A DNA stretch of 64,000 nucleotides from Extensimonas perlucida (GCF_007655255.1 NZ_VMYE01000002.1:247472-311471); one strand, 5' to 3'. Shown: positions 15,709 to 26,190, counted from the first letter of the stretch. The notes: generated by a model from the sequence alone, not told the origin. Made by a program: numbers and translations.

Positions 15709-15987
15709 GGGCACCGTGTTTTTGCATGGCAAGGGTGCAACTGTAATTCAGGCGCCGCGCGGCGTTGGGGAGAGTGGGCGCACATCGCCTGTTGTTTTTT
15801 GGCTCCCCACGCATGCCAGATTCCGCGCCGGGTGGTCTGGCAGATACGAACGCACCGATACAATGCCCTCTCATTGTAGGAGCCAGTCCCAGAAAAAATT
15901 GCAACTACCATGCCGGCTGCCGGTGCAGGAGTTTCATGCTTGCCGCGCACCGATCGACATGATATTTACCGAAGCAGGCATTAAGCT
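15709..15987. promoter_or_regulatory. Divergent intergenic region between thiD and the rubredoxin gene
   Basis: These 279 bases hold the promoters of both directions. A plus-strand TACAAT at 15859-15864 could be the -10 box for rubredoxin and perhaps the pil genes, but its -35 is poor. No convincing gene, RNA or operator is visible. Confidence 0.35.
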
Positions 15988-16161
15988 GTGAGCGATCCCA
16001 GGTCTTGGATATGTTTGGTTTGCGGCTGGGTTTACGATGAAGCCAAAGGCTCGCCCGAGCATGGCATTCCTCCCCATACGCCATGGGAGCAGGTTCCCAT
16101 GAATTGGACATGCCCCGAATGCGGGGCGCGCAAGGAAGACTTCGAAATGGTGCAGATATAG
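15988..16161 (+). CDS. Rubredoxin
   Basis: A 57-residue protein begins with GTG; an in-frame TAA two codons upstream leaves this as the only possible start. The iron site is complete: Cys9-x2-Cys12-Gly and Cys42-Pro-x-Cys45-Gly. The usual 'WVYDEAKGSPEHGIPPHTPWEQVP' between them matches the rubredoxin fold, including the conserved aromatic and proline residues. Rubredoxin is a one-electron carrier in the cytoplasm. It precedes the pilG cluster by 60 bp on the same strand, an arrangement I recall from other Betaproteobacteria, but no functional link to pili is known. Confidence 0.95.
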   Translation: MSDPRSWICLVCGWVYDEAKGSPEHGIPPHTPWEQVPMNWTCPECGARKEDFEMVQI

Positions 16162-16221
16162 ACAGGGGCCGGGCGGATCGTTTTGTTTATGCACATTTTT
16201 CCTTCAGAGGAGTGGCAGCAA

Positions 16222-16620
16222 TTGACTATCAATGATCCATCCTTCAAGGTGCTGGTGGTGGATGACAGCAACACCATCCGCCGCAGTGCCGAGATTTTTC
16301 TCAAGCAGGGCGGCCACGAGGTTTTGCTGGCAGAAGACGGTTTCGACGCTTTGTCCAAGGTCAACGACTACCATCCCGATTTGATTTTTTGCGACATCCT
16401 GATGCCCCGGCTCGATGGCTACCAGACGGTCGCTATCATTCGGCGCAACGTCCGGTTTGCGGATACGCCGGTGGTCATGCTGTCCTCGAAGGACGGTGTG
16501 TTCGACAAAGCGCGCGGACGTATGGTGGGATGCCAGGAATACCTGACCAAGCCGTTTACCAAAGACCAATTGCTGCAGGCCGTGCAACGGTTTGCCCATT
16601 CCTCCCAAGGAGCGACCTGA
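16222..16620 (+). CDS. pilG: Twitching motility response regulator PilG
   Basis: The product is a 132-residue single-domain CheY-like regulator. The receiver is complete: acidic pair in 'VLVVDDSNTIRRSAEIF', phospho-acceptor Asp in 'LIFCDILMPRLDGYQ', Thr/Ser in 'VVMLSSKDGVFDKARG' and the lysine in 'YLTKPFTKDQLL'. The proposed start is TTG at 16222, because it lies about 10 bases after an AGAGGAG ribosome site and gives the family-like N-terminus M-T-I-N-D-P-S-F-K-V; an in-frame ATG at 16183 is the alternative. PilG transmits signals from the Chp chemosensory array to pilus extension. Its stop overlaps the pilH start by one base. Confidence 0.9.
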   Translation: MTINDPSFKVLVVDDSNTIRRSAEIFLKQGGHEVLLAEDGFDALSKVNDYHPDLIFCDILMPRLDGYQTVAIIRRNVRFADTPVVMLSSKDGVFDKARGRMVGCQEYLTKPFTKDQLLQAVQRFAHSSQGAT

Positions 16621-16985
16621 TGTCCATCAAAAAGGTGTTGGTGGTTGATGATTCGAAGACCGAACTGATGTTTTTGAGCGATCTGCTGCAGAAAAAGGGG
16701 TTTCAGGTGCGCACGGCTGAAAATGGGGAAGAGGCTTTTCGCTGTCTGGCCCTGGAAAAACCTGACCTGATTCTCATGGACGTGGTCATGCCTGGACAAA
16801 ACGGGTTTCAACTCACGCGCACCATTTCGCGCAACCCCCTTTATGCCGATGTGCCCATCATCATGTGCACGAGCAAGAACCAGGAAACAGACCGTGTCTG
16901 GGGCATGCGCCAGGGCGCGCGCGACTACATTACTAAACCGGTCGATCCCGCCGAATTGCAGGCCAAGATCGACGCCCTGGGCTGA
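16620..16985 (+). CDS. pilH: Twitching motility response regulator PilH
   Basis: The product is a 121-residue CheY-like single-domain protein. Receiver landmarks are 'VLVVDDSKTELMFL', 'LILMDVVMPGQNGFQLTR' with the phospho-acceptor Asp, 'VPIIMCTSKNQETDRVWGMRQGARDY' and 'ITKPVDPAEL'. In the Pseudomonas Pil-Chp system PilH works beside PilG, mainly in pilus retraction or as a phosphate sink. It directly follows pilG (TGATG overlap), and pilI begins 6 bases after its stop, so the genes are one operon. Confidence 0.93.
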   Translation: MSIKKVLVVDDSKTELMFLSDLLQKKGFQVRTAENGEEAFRCLALEKPDLILMDVVMPGQNGFQLTRTISRNPLYADVPIIMCTSKNQETDRVWGMRQGARDYITKPVDPAELQAKIDALG

Positions 16986-16990
16986 GCTCC

Positions 16991-17518
16991 ATGAGCAAGC
17001 GTGAAGCCCTGCGGGAATTTCAGGCGCGCATCGTCACCCGGCTTCAGAGCGCCAGGGCGCAGGGCGCGCTGGTGGCTTCCTGGCTTGCCGTCGAGTCGGC
17101 CGGGCAGTCCTATCTGGTACCGCTTGGCCATGCCGGGGAAATCTTTCCCGGGACTTCCGTGCAGCCTGTGCCCCACACCCTTGGTTGGTTCCTTGGTGTG
17201 GCGAATCTGCGCGGGAGTCTGGTCGGGGTCGTCGATCTGGCTGCGCTGCTGCATGCGACGCCCAGACGCGATGAACAGGCCTTGTCCGAAATCAGCCTGC
17301 TGACGTTCAATCCGGCGCTCGAAGTGAACGCGGCCCTGCTGGTGGATAGACTGCTCGGGCTGCGCAGCGCACAAGATTTCGTTGCCTCGGAGCCGCCCGC
17401 GGAGGATGGGCCATCGTATTTCGGGGCCACTTATCTGGATGCGCACGGCGCACGCTGGCGGGAGCTGAATCTGCAGCTGCTGGCCCAGGACTCCACATTT
17501 TTGAGTATCAATGCCTGA
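16991..17518 (+). CDS. pilI: CheW-like scaffold protein PilI
   Basis: The product is 175 residues with one CheW domain: 'YLVPLGHAGEIFPG', 'LGVANLRGSLVGVVDLAALL' and 'NAALLVDRLLGLRS' are the CheW beta-barrel landmarks. It should couple the receptor PilJ to the kinase ChpA at the cell pole. Its position between pilH and pilJ matches the conserved pilGHIJ order. A gap of 105 bp separates it from pilJ; nothing notable lies there. Confidence 0.92.
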   Translation: MSKREALREFQARIVTRLQSARAQGALVASWLAVESAGQSYLVPLGHAGEIFPGTSVQPVPHTLGWFLGVANLRGSLVGVVDLAALLHATPRRDEQALSEISLLTFNPALEVNAALLVDRLLGLRSAQDFVASEPPAEDGPSYFGATYLDAHGARWRELNLQLLAQDSTFLSINA

Positions 17519-17623
17519 GTCTTTCTCTTTTCACGACTTGCGCAAGCCAGGTCCGTCCAGGCTCTTATATGGCACATTGGCGCACCCGTGTGTGCGGTAG
17601 TCCTATTTCTTGTAAGGTTGACC

Positions 17624-19894
17624 ATGTCCATCGTTGATCAATTGGGGAAGTTGTTCCACCGCCAGCAGACGCCCGCCGTCCGGGGAGAAGAGGGGGCGGG
17701 TGAACGGCCGCCGGAGGGCGCTACCTTACTCGACTCCTACCAGGCGGATCCCATGCACAGCGTGCAAGGTGATCCGGGGTTGCCGCCGCAGCGGCAGGAG
17801 CCCGCACCTGTCGAGGTGCAGGATGAACTGATCTCCCTTCCCTTGCTTGGGCAGGCCACGGCGGCCCAGCACCAGAGGCGTCTGTTGGCGTTATTGGCGG
17901 GCGGTGTGGTGTTGCTGGTATTGATTGCGGGTTGGGCGCTGCAGCGTGCGGACCGTGCCGCGCAGCAGATCGAAGCGACGGGCCAGGCCCTGACGCAATC
18001 GCAGCGGCTTGCCAAGTCGGTGACGCAGGCATTGGTGGGCAAGCCCCAGGCATTTGCCGAAGTGGCGGAGAGCGCGGGGATTCTGGCGCGCAACGTGCGC
18101 GCGTTGATGCATGGAGACAAAGAACTCGATGACGTGAAGGCTCTCGGCGAGTCATTCAAGTCCGAGCTCGACACCGTCACCCCCTTGGTAGAACGTGCGG
18201 AGCGCAATGCCAAAGTAGTGCTGGGGCAGCAGAAAATTTTGTCCCAGGTCGCGGGTGCCTTGCGCACCATCAACCGGCAATCGGCGGAGCTGCTCGAGAA
18301 TGCCGAAACCATTGCTTCTCTCAAGGTGCAACAAGGCGCGCCCGCGCCCGAGGTGGCTGCAGCCGGTCAGCTGGTGATGCTGACCCAGCGCATCGGCAAG
18401 TCGGCGAGTGAGTTTCTGACCCTGGAGGGGGTCAGTCCCGAAGCGGTGTTTCTGCTCGGCAAAGACTTGAATGCCTTCAAGGAGATTGCGCAGGGCCTGC
18501 TCGATGGCAATGCCGAATTGCACCTCAGCCCGGCACGCGATGCGCAAACGCGCGAGCAGCTCCAGAGTCTCCTCAAGCGCTATGAGGAAACGCGCACGCA
18601 GGCTGGCGCCATCTTGGGTAATTTGCAGGGCCTGATGACCGCCCGGCAAGCGCAGACTGCTATCGTTTCTGATAGCGAGCCGCTGCGCCATAGCCTGGAA
18701 GGCCTGCAGACCAAGCTCTCGGCCCAGGCGGGTCTTGGTGCGGGGCAGGTGTTTCTTTTGGTGCTGGTGGCCTTGTTCGTGCTGCTGTGCGGCGTCGGCT
18801 TTGCGCGCGTGCTGCTGCTCGAGAGCCGTCGGCGCGAAGCAGCCGCCGATCGCTTGCAGCAGGAAGCCAGGCACCAAGAGCAGGAAGCCAAGCGCATCAA
18901 CGATGCCAACCAGGCGGCCATCTTGCGTTTGATGAACGAGTTGCAATCCGTTGCCGAAGGCGACTTGACGCAGGAAGCCACGGTGACCGAAGACATCACG
19001 GGCGCCATCGCCGATTCGGTGAACTACACGGTGGAAGAGTTGCGCCAGCTCGTGGGCAACGTGCAAAACACGGCGACGCGCGTGGCGCAGACCACGGCGC
19101 AGGTGGATGCCACGTCCACGGAGTTGCTTGCCGCCTCGACCGAGCAGCTGCGCGAAATCCGCGAAACGGGCCGCTCGATTCTGGACATGGCCGGCCGCAT
19201 CAACGAAGTCTCCACCCAGGCGCAGGAATCGGCCGCGGTGGCGCGCCAATCGCTGCAGGCGGCGGAATCCGGTCTGCAGGCCGTGCAAAACGCCATTGGC
19301 GGCATGAATGCGATCCGCGACCAGATTCAGGAAACCTCCAAGCGCATCAAGCGACTGGGTGAATCCTCGCAGGAAATCGGGGAGATCACCGAGCTGATCT
19401 CCGACATTACCGAGCAGACGAACGTGCTCGCGCTCAATGCGGCCATCCAGGCGGCATCCGCGGGCGAGGCCGGGCGCGGCTTTTCCGTGGTGGCTGAAGA
19501 GGTGCAGCGCCTGGCCGAGCGTTCGGCGGACGCCACACGCCAGATCGCGGCGCTGGTGAAGGCCATCCAGACCGACACGCAGGATGCCGTGGCCGCCATG
19601 GAGCGCTCCACGCAGGGCGTGGTGGAGGGTGCGCGCCTGTCCGACAGCGCGGGCACTGCGTTGGCCGAGATCGACCAGGTGACGCGCCGCCTGGCCGAGC
19701 TGATCGAACAGATTTCCTCCTCCACCTCCCGCGAAGCCGTGTTGGCGAACGAGGCCGCAGACAACATCCAGCACATTTTCGCGGTGACCGAACAAGCGGG
19801 CGAGGGCACGCGCGCCACTGCGCAGCAGGTGCGTGAGCTCGCGCAGGTCGCCGAAGAATTGCGCCAGTCGGTGGCGCGGTTCAAAATCGCCTGA
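17624..19894 (+). CDS. pilJ: Methyl-accepting chemotaxis protein PilJ
   Basis: The product is 756 residues. An N-terminal cytoplasmic tail is followed by a first membrane helix (about 86-106), a large periplasmic region with two PilJ-type helical segments, a second membrane helix (about 376-398), a HAMP-like linker and an MCP signalling domain. The signalling hairpin is well conserved near residues 583-640 ('[31 protein letters not shown]'-type region). The ATG at 17624 is preceded by TAAGG. PilJ senses surface contact or pilus state and controls ChpA. The periplasmic domain contains repeated 'QRIGKSA'/'QRLAKSV'-like motifs typical of PilJ domains. Confidence 0.95.
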   Translation: MSIVDQLGKLFHRQQTPAVRGEEGAGERPPEGATLLDSYQADPMHSVQGDPGLPPQRQEPAPVEVQDELISLPLLGQATAAQHQRRLLALLAGGVVLLVLIAGWALQRADRAAQQIEATGQALTQSQRLAKSVTQALVGKPQAFAEVAESAGILARNVRALMHGDKELDDVKALGESFKSELDTVTPLVERAERNAKVVLGQQKILSQVAGALRTINRQSAELLENAETIASLKVQQGAPAPEVAAAGQLVMLTQRIGKSASEFLTLEGVSPEAVFLLGKDLNAFKEIAQGLLDGNAELHLSPARDAQTREQLQSLLKRYEETRTQAGAILGNLQGLMTARQAQTAIVSDSEPLRHSLEGLQTKLSAQAGLGAGQVFLLVLVALFVLLCGVGFARVLLLESRRREAAADRLQQEARHQEQEAKRINDANQAAILRLMNELQSVAEGDLTQEATVTEDITGAIADSVNYTVEELRQLVGNVQNTATRVAQTTAQVDATSTELLAASTEQLREIRETGRSILDMAGRINEVSTQAQESAAVARQSLQAAESGLQAVQNAIGGMNAIRDQIQETSKRIKRLGESSQEIGEITELISDITEQTNVLALNAAIQAASAGEAGRGFSVVAEEVQRLAERSADATRQIAALVKAIQTDTQDAVAAMERSTQGVVEGARLSDSAGTALAEIDQVTRRLAELIEQISSSTSREAVLANEAADNIQHIFAVTEQAGEGTRATAQQVRELAQVAEELRQSVARFKIA

Positions 19895-19956
19895 TTCGCC
19901 TGATGCCGTCTTTGTCGTACCAACCAGCTGGGCTCATTGCGGCCGGAGGCGAATCC

Positions 19957-22900
19957 ATGCCATCTCTTGACGTCAACCACGCGCCAGCGACAGAGGCCAG
20001 CCAGCAAGAGCGCGACCTGGGGCCCTTGGCCTGGGTGTTGGAGGAATTGCGCAAGTCCCTGGACGCTGCCGTCAAGACGATGCGCCGTTTCGTGCATGAA
20101 GCCGAACATACCCGGGAATCCGACTTGGCGGCGCTGGATGCAGGCGCTTTGCGCATCGCGCGCCAGCAGCTGCACCAGGCCAGCGGTGCCCTCGAAATGG
20201 TGGGCATGGCGCCCGCTGCGCTGCTGCTGCGCGCCATGGAAGCGGCGGTACACAAATTCGTGCAGCAGCCACCGCTGTGCACCAGGGAAACCATATCCAC
20301 CATAGAGCGTGCAGGCTTTGCCCTGGTCGAGTACCTCGAGTATGTGCTGGCGGGCAAGCAGGCGTCTGCGGTCGCCTTGTTTCCGCAATACCGTGAAGTG
20401 CAGACGCTCGCGGGCGCCGAGCGCGTTCATCCTGCGGACTTGTGGCCCACCGAGCGGCGTATCCGCGAGCCTGAATTTGCTTTGTCCGTGGCGCCCTTGG
20501 CCTACGGGAGTGCGGCGCGAGCCCGTCTCGATGCCGTCGTGCTGCAGATCGTCAAGTCCGGCGATGCTGGCGCCGCGCGGAGCATGCGGGATATCTGTCT
20601 GGGTTTTGCCGCGGCCCAGGCCGATAGCCGCGTGCGCACCTTCTGGAAGGTTTGCGCGGGCTTCTTCGAAGCCTTGGCCGGTGATTTGCTTCCCCCGGAT
20701 GTATATGTCAAACGGGTGGCCTCGCGTGTGCTCATGCAGTACGCCACGCTCGCCAAGGGCGAGGACGGCGTCGCCGATCGCCTGTTACAGGACCTGCTTT
20801 TTTTCTGCGCACAAGCCAGCACTGAAAGTGCCGATACCTTCCCCGCACTCACGGCAGTGCGGCAAGCGTTTGGCTTGCATCGGTTCGAGCCGGTGCGTTA
20901 CGAGGTGGCGCGTTTCGGCCGCTTCGACCCGGGCTTGCTGGCCCAGGCGCGCAAGCGCATGGCAACAGCCGCGGAAGTCTGGTCTGCATTGGCCGGGGGC
21001 GATCGTGCCAAGCTCAAGCCGGCCGTGGACCAGTTCAGTCTGGTCTGCGATTCCCTGCGCAAGCTGCTGCCCGGCAGTGAAGATCTGGCGCAGGCTCTGG
21101 CGCAGGCGGTCGATGCCACGGCGCGCACGGATGAGCCTCCGGCCGCCCCTTTGGCCATGGAGGTGGCCACCGCCATTTTGTATCTGCAAGCGGCTTTCGA
21201 GGAACTGGATGCCGATGGCGCGCAAATGGAGGCGCATTTCGGGCGCCTCGCCGAACGCCTGCGCACGGTGCTGGCCGGCGCAGAGCCCGAACCGCTCGAG
21301 GCCTGGATAGAAGACCTGTACCGCAGCGTCAGCGACAAGCAAACCATGGGCAGCGTGGTCAACGAACTGCGCGCTTCTTTGGCCGAGTTGGAAAAAGCGC
21401 TCGACCAGTTTTTTCGCACGCCGCAGGACACCCGCGTACTGGTGCCCGTGCCCGGACAAATGGCGCAAATGCGCGGTGTGCTTTCGGTGCTGGGGCTTGA
21501 GCAGGCAGTGCGGGCCATGGCGCGCATGCGCGAGGTGGTGGAGCGTCTGCTGGCCCATGCCATCCCCGAGGAGGAGCTGGCCCAAACCTTTGAAAAACTG
21601 GGCAACAGCCTCGGCACCCTGGGTTTTCTGATCGACATGCTGAGCTACCAGCGCAATCTGGCGCGCAAGCTCTTCATTTACGACGAAGCGCAGGACGAGC
21701 TGCGCATGTTGACGGGCAAAACACGGGTGCGGGCCACGGACGACGCATCCTCGGCGCAGGTCGCGGCGCAGGCACGCGCAGGGGCCGATTTGCCGCCCGT
21801 GGTACCCCGCTTCCCGGTGCAGGCGCCCGCCCAGGAGCCCACCGATTTTGCGCCACTGCTGGAAATGCCGGGTGATCTCGGGGGGGCGAGTGAACCGGCG
21901 CAGGAAGACGCACCAGCTTCAGAGCAGGCAAAAGAGGCGCTGGCGCGGGCCTTGCCCGCCACGCTCGGAGCCGGGGTTTCCGGGCAGACCGCGCCGTCGG
22001 TGCCTGACGCGGAAGACGATGAATTGCTCGAGGTGTTCCTGGAAGAGGCACGCGAGGTCGTGGCGCAAGGCCTCGCGGCCATCGCGGCATTGCAGGAGGA
22101 GCCCGGCAATCTCAGCGAGCAGACCACACTGCGGCGCGCCTTCCACACCCTCAAGGGCAGTTCGCGCATGGTGGGGCTCAACGAGTTCGGCGAGGCGGCC
22201 TGGTCCATGGAGCAGGTGCTCAATGCCTGGCTCGCTGAGCAAAAGCCGATACCCGCAGCCTTATTGGAGTTGGCAGGGGATGCCTTGCGCGCATTGGGGC
22301 AATGGGCGGACGACATTGCTGCGGGTGTGGCGGCGCCATGGCAGGCGCAGGCATTCCGTACTTCGGCCGATGCCATGCGTTTGCACGGCACCCTGGTGCC
22401 CCTGGAATCGCCGTCTGCGGGAGCCGCAATGGCGGCTGTTGCCGATGCGGCGCAGCCGGCGGTTGCCGATTTGTCTGCGTTGCAGCAGGCGCCGCATGTG
22501 GAGTCCAGCGAGTCCGAGGTGCCAGAAGCGCCTGCGGAGCAGGCTGGGGTGGCTGTGGAGGCGGTCGCGCCACAGGAGCCTGTCGCGGAGATTCCGTTTG
22601 CTGCCGAGGGCGCTGCCACTATGGAGGCGGGGGCTGCCGAGCAAGCGCAGGGCGCGGAGGAATGGCCGGCGCTGGAATTGCCAGAAAATGCACCCGGTAC
22701 GCCGCCGCAGGGGCCCGTGGCGGAGATTCCGTTTGCTGCCGAGGTGGAAGAAGTCGATTTTTCCGCGTTTGCCGCTGCGCAGGAACAAGTGTCTGCAGCC
22801 CCGCAAGCGCCGATCGCCGAGCCTTTGCCGGAGGCCGTGGCGCAGGCACAGGAGTTGACGCTGGAATTTGCTTCGCTGCCAGAGGTCGCCCTGCCCGCGG

Positions 22901-25900
22901 CCGCGCAGGCGGGGGGCACGGAACTGCCGGGCGCGCAACCGCCCAGCATGGAGCTGCTGCCCGCTGCGACCCAGACAATCCAGACCTTCGAGCCGCGCCA
23001 GGAGGACGGAGCACCAAAGGAGCTGGAGGAATTTCTGGCGGATCTGTCCGTGGACGTGCTCGCCGACCTGTCAGAGGGACCGTCGTCGATCGTTCCGTCC
23101 GCGCCGCAGGAGTCCTCCTCCAGCATGGAGGCGCCACCCGAGGTGCCTGTGGAAAGCGCAGCGCAGGATCAGGATGCGGTCAAGGTCATTGGTGACCTGC
23201 GCATTGGCGCCGCGCTTTACAACGTCTATCTCAACGAGGCGGACGAGTGGTCGCATGAGCTCGAAGATCGTCTGCAGGCTTGGTCGCTCGAGCTGCACGC
23301 ACCCGTGCCCGATATGGCGGTGGCCCGGGCGCACGCGCTGGCCGGTGCCTCTGCCACCGTGGGTTTTCAGGCCTTGTCGGACATGGCCCGCCTGCTCGAG
23401 CATGCATTGCAGCATGTGCAACTGCAGCCGGGCGGAACGCCAGAGCAGGCGCGGGTATTTCTGGCGGCGGCGCAGGACATGCGCCGCCTGCTGCACCAAT
23501 TCGCAGCCGGTTTCCTGAAGGAGCCGAGCGCGCAGGTGCTGGAAGACCTGCACGGCATCCTGGCGCAGGAGGTGCCCAGTGGGTCCATGCCGCTGCAAGA
23601 GCTGGAAGAGGAATTCGTCGAGGCGACTACACCCTACAGCGAAATGGCCGCCGAAAGCGCGCCTGCGCCCACAACACTGCAGACGCTCGCGCCCGCCGCA
23701 GACCTGGAGTCACCCCATGCTGGCGTCGCGGCGACCGCTTCGGCAGAGGTCGATGACGAGGCGGATGCGAGCGACGCCATCGACCCCGACCTGTTCCCAA
23801 TCTTCGAGGAAGAGGCGCAAGAGCTCTTGCCGCGGCTCGGTACGGCGCTGCGCCAGTGGGCCGCGCACCCCAGCGACCTGGAGGCGCGCAATGCCGCACT
23901 GCGGGTCTTGCACACCTTCAAGGGTAGCGCCCGTCTGGCCGGTGCCATGCGCCTGGGCGCAAGGGCGCACCGGCTCGAATCCCTGATCGAACAACTGGAT
24001 GTCCACCATCCGAAGGCTGAGCAAATCGAGCCCTTACTCGGCCGCTTCGATGCGTTGCGTGCGCATTTCGATGCCTTGTGCGCGCAGGCCGAGCAGGAAT
24101 CGAACCCGCCGCTGGCCGCAGATGCCATTGCTGCGGTAGCCACGGCCGCCACGGAGCATGCGGAGATGCCCGCGCCGGAATCCGCAGTGTCCGCACATGC
24201 GGCGCCGCAGGCCTCGCCAGCGCTGCCGGCAGCGTCTTTGCCGGGGCCGGCGCCCTTGGTCATTGGGCGCGCGCAGGCCGCGCAGTCGGTGCGTGTGCGT
24301 GCGCAGTTGCTCGATCGGCTGGTCAATCAGGCCGGCGAGGTCGTGATCAGCCGCGCGCGCCTGGACGCGCAGGTGGCGCAGCTGCGCAGTTCGCTCGCAG
24401 ACCTGACGGGCAATCTGGAACGCTTGCGCCAGCAGTTGCGCGACATTGAGGTGCAGGCCGAATCACAGATGCAGTCCAGACTGGCGCAGGCCAAGGATTC
24501 GGCCAGCGGATTCGACCCGCTGGAGTTCGATCGCTTCACGCGCGTGCAGGAGCTCACGCGCATGATGGCCGAGTCGGTCAACGACATTGCCACGGTGCAG
24601 CGCAACCTGCAGAGATCCGTCGAAGGGGCGGAAGACGAACTCAGCGCGCAGGCGCGTCAGGCCCGGGAGTTGCAGCGCGACTTGCTGCGCACGCGCATGG
24701 TGGAGTTCGACGCGATTGCCGAACGCCTCTATGCCGTCGTCCGCCAGGCGGGCAAGGAACTGGGCAAGCAGGTCCGGCTCGAGCTGCGGGGCGGATCGTT
24801 CGAGTTGGACCGCGGCGTGCTAGAGCGCATGGCGCCGGCGTTCGAACACTTGCTGCGCAATGCCGTGGCCCACGGCATTGAGCCTGCCGAGCAACGCCAA
24901 GCCCAGGGTAAACCCGCCGCAGGCACCATCATCGTCGATGTGCGCCATGAGGGCAACGACGTGGCCATAACGTTCCGCGACGACGGCGCTGGCCTCGATC
25001 TGCCGCGCATCCGCGCCAAGGCCATTGCGCAGGGCTTGCTCGCGCCCGATGCCGAGTTGGGCGTCAGCGATGCAGCGAACCTGATCTTCCAGTCCGGATT
25101 TTCCACGGCTGCAGACGTCACGGGGATTGCCGGCCGAGGTGTGGGCATGGACGTGGTGCGCGCCGAGGTCAATGCGCTCGGCGGACGCATCGAAACTTCT
25201 ACCGAGGCGGGCCAGGGGACGGCCTTCCGGCTGGTGTTGCCGCTGACCACCGCGGTGACGCAGGTGGTCATGCTGCGCGCGGGCGAGTTGACGGTGGGCA
25301 TGCCCGCCAATCTCGTGGAGATCGTGCGGCGCGCCACTGCTGTGGACCTGGAGCAGGCCTATCGCAGCGGGTTTTACGAAGAGGGCGGGGAGCGTCTGCC
25401 GTTTTTCTGGGCGGGTGCGCTGCTGCAGTCTTCGGTGCGCAGCAAGGAGCCCGTAGGCAAGAACCGGCCGGTGGTCATCGTGCGCAGTGCGGCGCAGCGC
25501 ATCGCGTTGCACGTGGACGAGGTGCTGGGCAACCAGGAAGTCGTGGTCAAGCAATTGGGGCCGCAGCTGTCGCGTCTGCCGGGACTTGCCGGCATGTCGC
25601 TGCTCGCTTCGGGCGCCGTGGTGCTCATCTACAACCCCGTGGCGCTGGCCACCGTCTATGGCGAACGCGTGCGCGCCGCCGGTGCGGGGCTGCCGGCCGT
25701 GCTCGAGGCAATGCCGGCGCCGACGGCAGGCGCACCGATGGCGCCGGCCGTGGCGCTGGGGCCGAGCCAGGTGCCCTTGGTGCTCGTGGTGGACGACTCC
25801 ATCACCGTGCGCCGCGTCACCCAGCGTTTGCTACAGCGCGAAGGCTACCGCGTGGCACTGGCGACGGATGGGCTGCAGGCGCTTGAGCGGCTGCAGCAGG

Positions 25901-26154
25901 AGCGTCCTGCGGTGGTGTTGTCCGACATCGAAATGCCGCGCATGGACGGCTTCGACCTGCTGCGCAACATCCGTGCGGACCAGGCTCTGCACGACCTGCC
26001 GGTCATCATGATCACTTCGCGCATTGCGCACAAACACCGCGAGCACGCGCACGAGCTGGGCGCCAACCACTACCTCGGCAAGCCCTATTCCGATGAGGAG
26101 CTGCTGGGGCTGGTCGCGCATTACGCGCGGCAGGCGGCCGCAGTTCAGGCATAG
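19957..26154 (+). CDS. chpA: Hybrid chemotaxis histidine kinase ChpA (PilL)
   Basis: The 2065-residue product is the central kinase of the Pil-Chp system. It has a long alpha-helical N-terminal region and an Hpt domain with the phospho-His730 ('FHTLKGSSRM'). A degenerate Hpt follows (His1126 in 'RAHALAGAS', lacking the usual K-G), then a third Hpt with His1319 ('LHTFKGSARLAG'). The C-terminal half carries a CheA dimerisation segment ('LLDRLVNQAGEVVISRARL'), an HATPase (about 1625-1730: 'HLLRNAVAHGIEP', 'FRDDGAGLD'), a CheW-like domain (about 1750-1900) and a receiver with Asp1990. An Ala/Glu/Pro-rich linker (about 840-1080) contains the decapeptide 'PVAEIPFAAE' twice. The ATG at 19957 has a GGAGG site; an upstream ATG at 19903 has none. 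Confidence 0.95.
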   Translation: MPSLDVNHAPATEASQQERDLGPLAWVLEELRKSLDAAVKTMRRFVHEAEHTRESDLAALDAGALRIARQQLHQASGALEMVGMAPAALLLRAMEAAVHKFVQQPPLCTRETISTIERAGFALVEYLEYVLAGKQASAVALFPQYREVQTLAGAERVHPADLWPTERRIREPEFALSVAPLAYGSAARARLDAVVLQIVKSGDAGAARSMRDICLGFAAAQADSRVRTFWKVCAGFFEALAGDLLPPDVYVKRVASRVLMQYATLAKGEDGVADRLLQDLLFFCAQASTESADTFPALTAVRQAFGLHRFEPVRYEVARFGRFDPGLLAQARKRMATAAEVWSALAGGDRAKLKPAVDQFSLVCDSLRKLLPGSEDLAQALAQAVDATARTDEPPAAPLAMEVATAILYLQAAFEELDADGAQMEAHFGRLAERLRTVLAGAEPEPLEAWIEDLYRSVSDKQTMGSVVNELRASLAELEKALDQFFRTPQDTRVLVPVPGQMAQMRGVLSVLGLEQAVRAMARMREVVERLLAHAIPEEELAQTFEKLGNSLGTLGFLIDMLSYQRNLARKLFIYDEAQDELRMLTGKTRVRATDDASSAQVAAQARAGADLPPVVPRFPVQAPAQEPTDFAPLLEMPGDLGGASEPAQEDAPASEQAKEALARALPATLGAGVSGQTAPSVPDAEDDELLEVFLEEAREVVAQGLAAIAALQEEPGNLSEQTTLRRAFHTLKGSSRMVGLNEFGEAAWSMEQVLNAWLAEQKPIPAALLELAGDALRALGQWADDIAAGVAAPWQAQAFRTSADAMRLHGTLVPLESPSAGAAMAAVADAAQPAVADLSALQQAPHVESSESEVPEAPAEQAGVAVEAVAPQEPVAEIPFAAEGAATMEAGAAEQAQGAEEWPALELPENAPGTPPQGPVAEIPFAAEVEEVDFSAFAAAQEQVSAAPQAPIAEPLPEAVAQAQELTLEFASLPEVALPAAAQAGGTELPGAQPPSMELLPAATQTIQTFEPRQEDGAPKELEEFLADLSVDVLADLSEGPSSIVPSAPQESSSSMEAPPEVPVESAAQDQDAVKVIGDLRIGAALYNVYLNEADEWSHELEDRLQAWSLELHAPVPDMAVARAHALAGASATVGFQALSDMARLLEHALQHVQLQPGGTPEQARVFLAAAQDMRRLLHQFAAGFLKEPSAQVLEDLHGILAQEVPSGSMPLQELEEEFVEATTPYSEMAAESAPAPTTLQTLAPAADLESPHAGVAATASAEVDDEADASDAIDPDLFPIFEEEAQELLPRLGTALRQWAAHPSDLEARNAALRVLHTFKGSARLAGAMRLGARAHRLESLIEQLDVHHPKAEQIEPLLGRFDALRAHFDALCAQAEQESNPPLAADAIAAVATAATEHAEMPAPESAVSAHAAPQASPALPAASLPGPAPLVIGRAQAAQSVRVRAQLLDRLVNQAGEVVISRARLDAQVAQLRSSLADLTGNLERLRQQLRDIEVQAESQMQSRLAQAKDSASGFDPLEFDRFTRVQELTRMMAESVNDIATVQRNLQRSVEGAEDELSAQARQARELQRDLLRTRMVEFDAIAERLYAVVRQAGKELGKQVRLELRGGSFELDRGVLERMAPAFEHLLRNAVAHGIEPAEQRQAQGKPAAGTIIVDVRHEGNDVAITFRDDGAGLDLPRIRAKAIAQGLLAPDAELGVSDAANLIFQSGFSTAADVTGIAGRGVGMDVVRAEVNALGGRIETSTEAGQGTAFRLVLPLTTAVTQVVMLRAGELTVGMPANLVEIVRRATAVDLEQAYRSGFYEEGGERLPFFWAGALLQSSVRSKEPVGKNRPVVIVRSAAQRIALHVDEVLGNQEVVVKQLGPQLSRLPGLAGMSLLASGAVVLIYNPVALATVYGERVRAAGAGLPAVLEAMPAPTAGAPMAPAVALGPSQVPLVLVVDDSITVRRVTQRLLQREGYRVALATDGLQALERLQQERPAVVLSDIEMPRMDGFDLLRNIRADQALHDLPVIMITSRIAHKHREHAHELGANHYLGKPYSDEELLGLVAHYARQAAAVQA

Positions 26155-26190
26155 CGACGGGGTATTTCCTCTCCACGACAAAAGGCGACC

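Noticed and set aside
18650..18690. Possible family B fragment in pilJ (GATAGCG-like string)
   Set aside because: Only about ten bases agree and the palindrome core is absent; consistent with chance in coding sequence.
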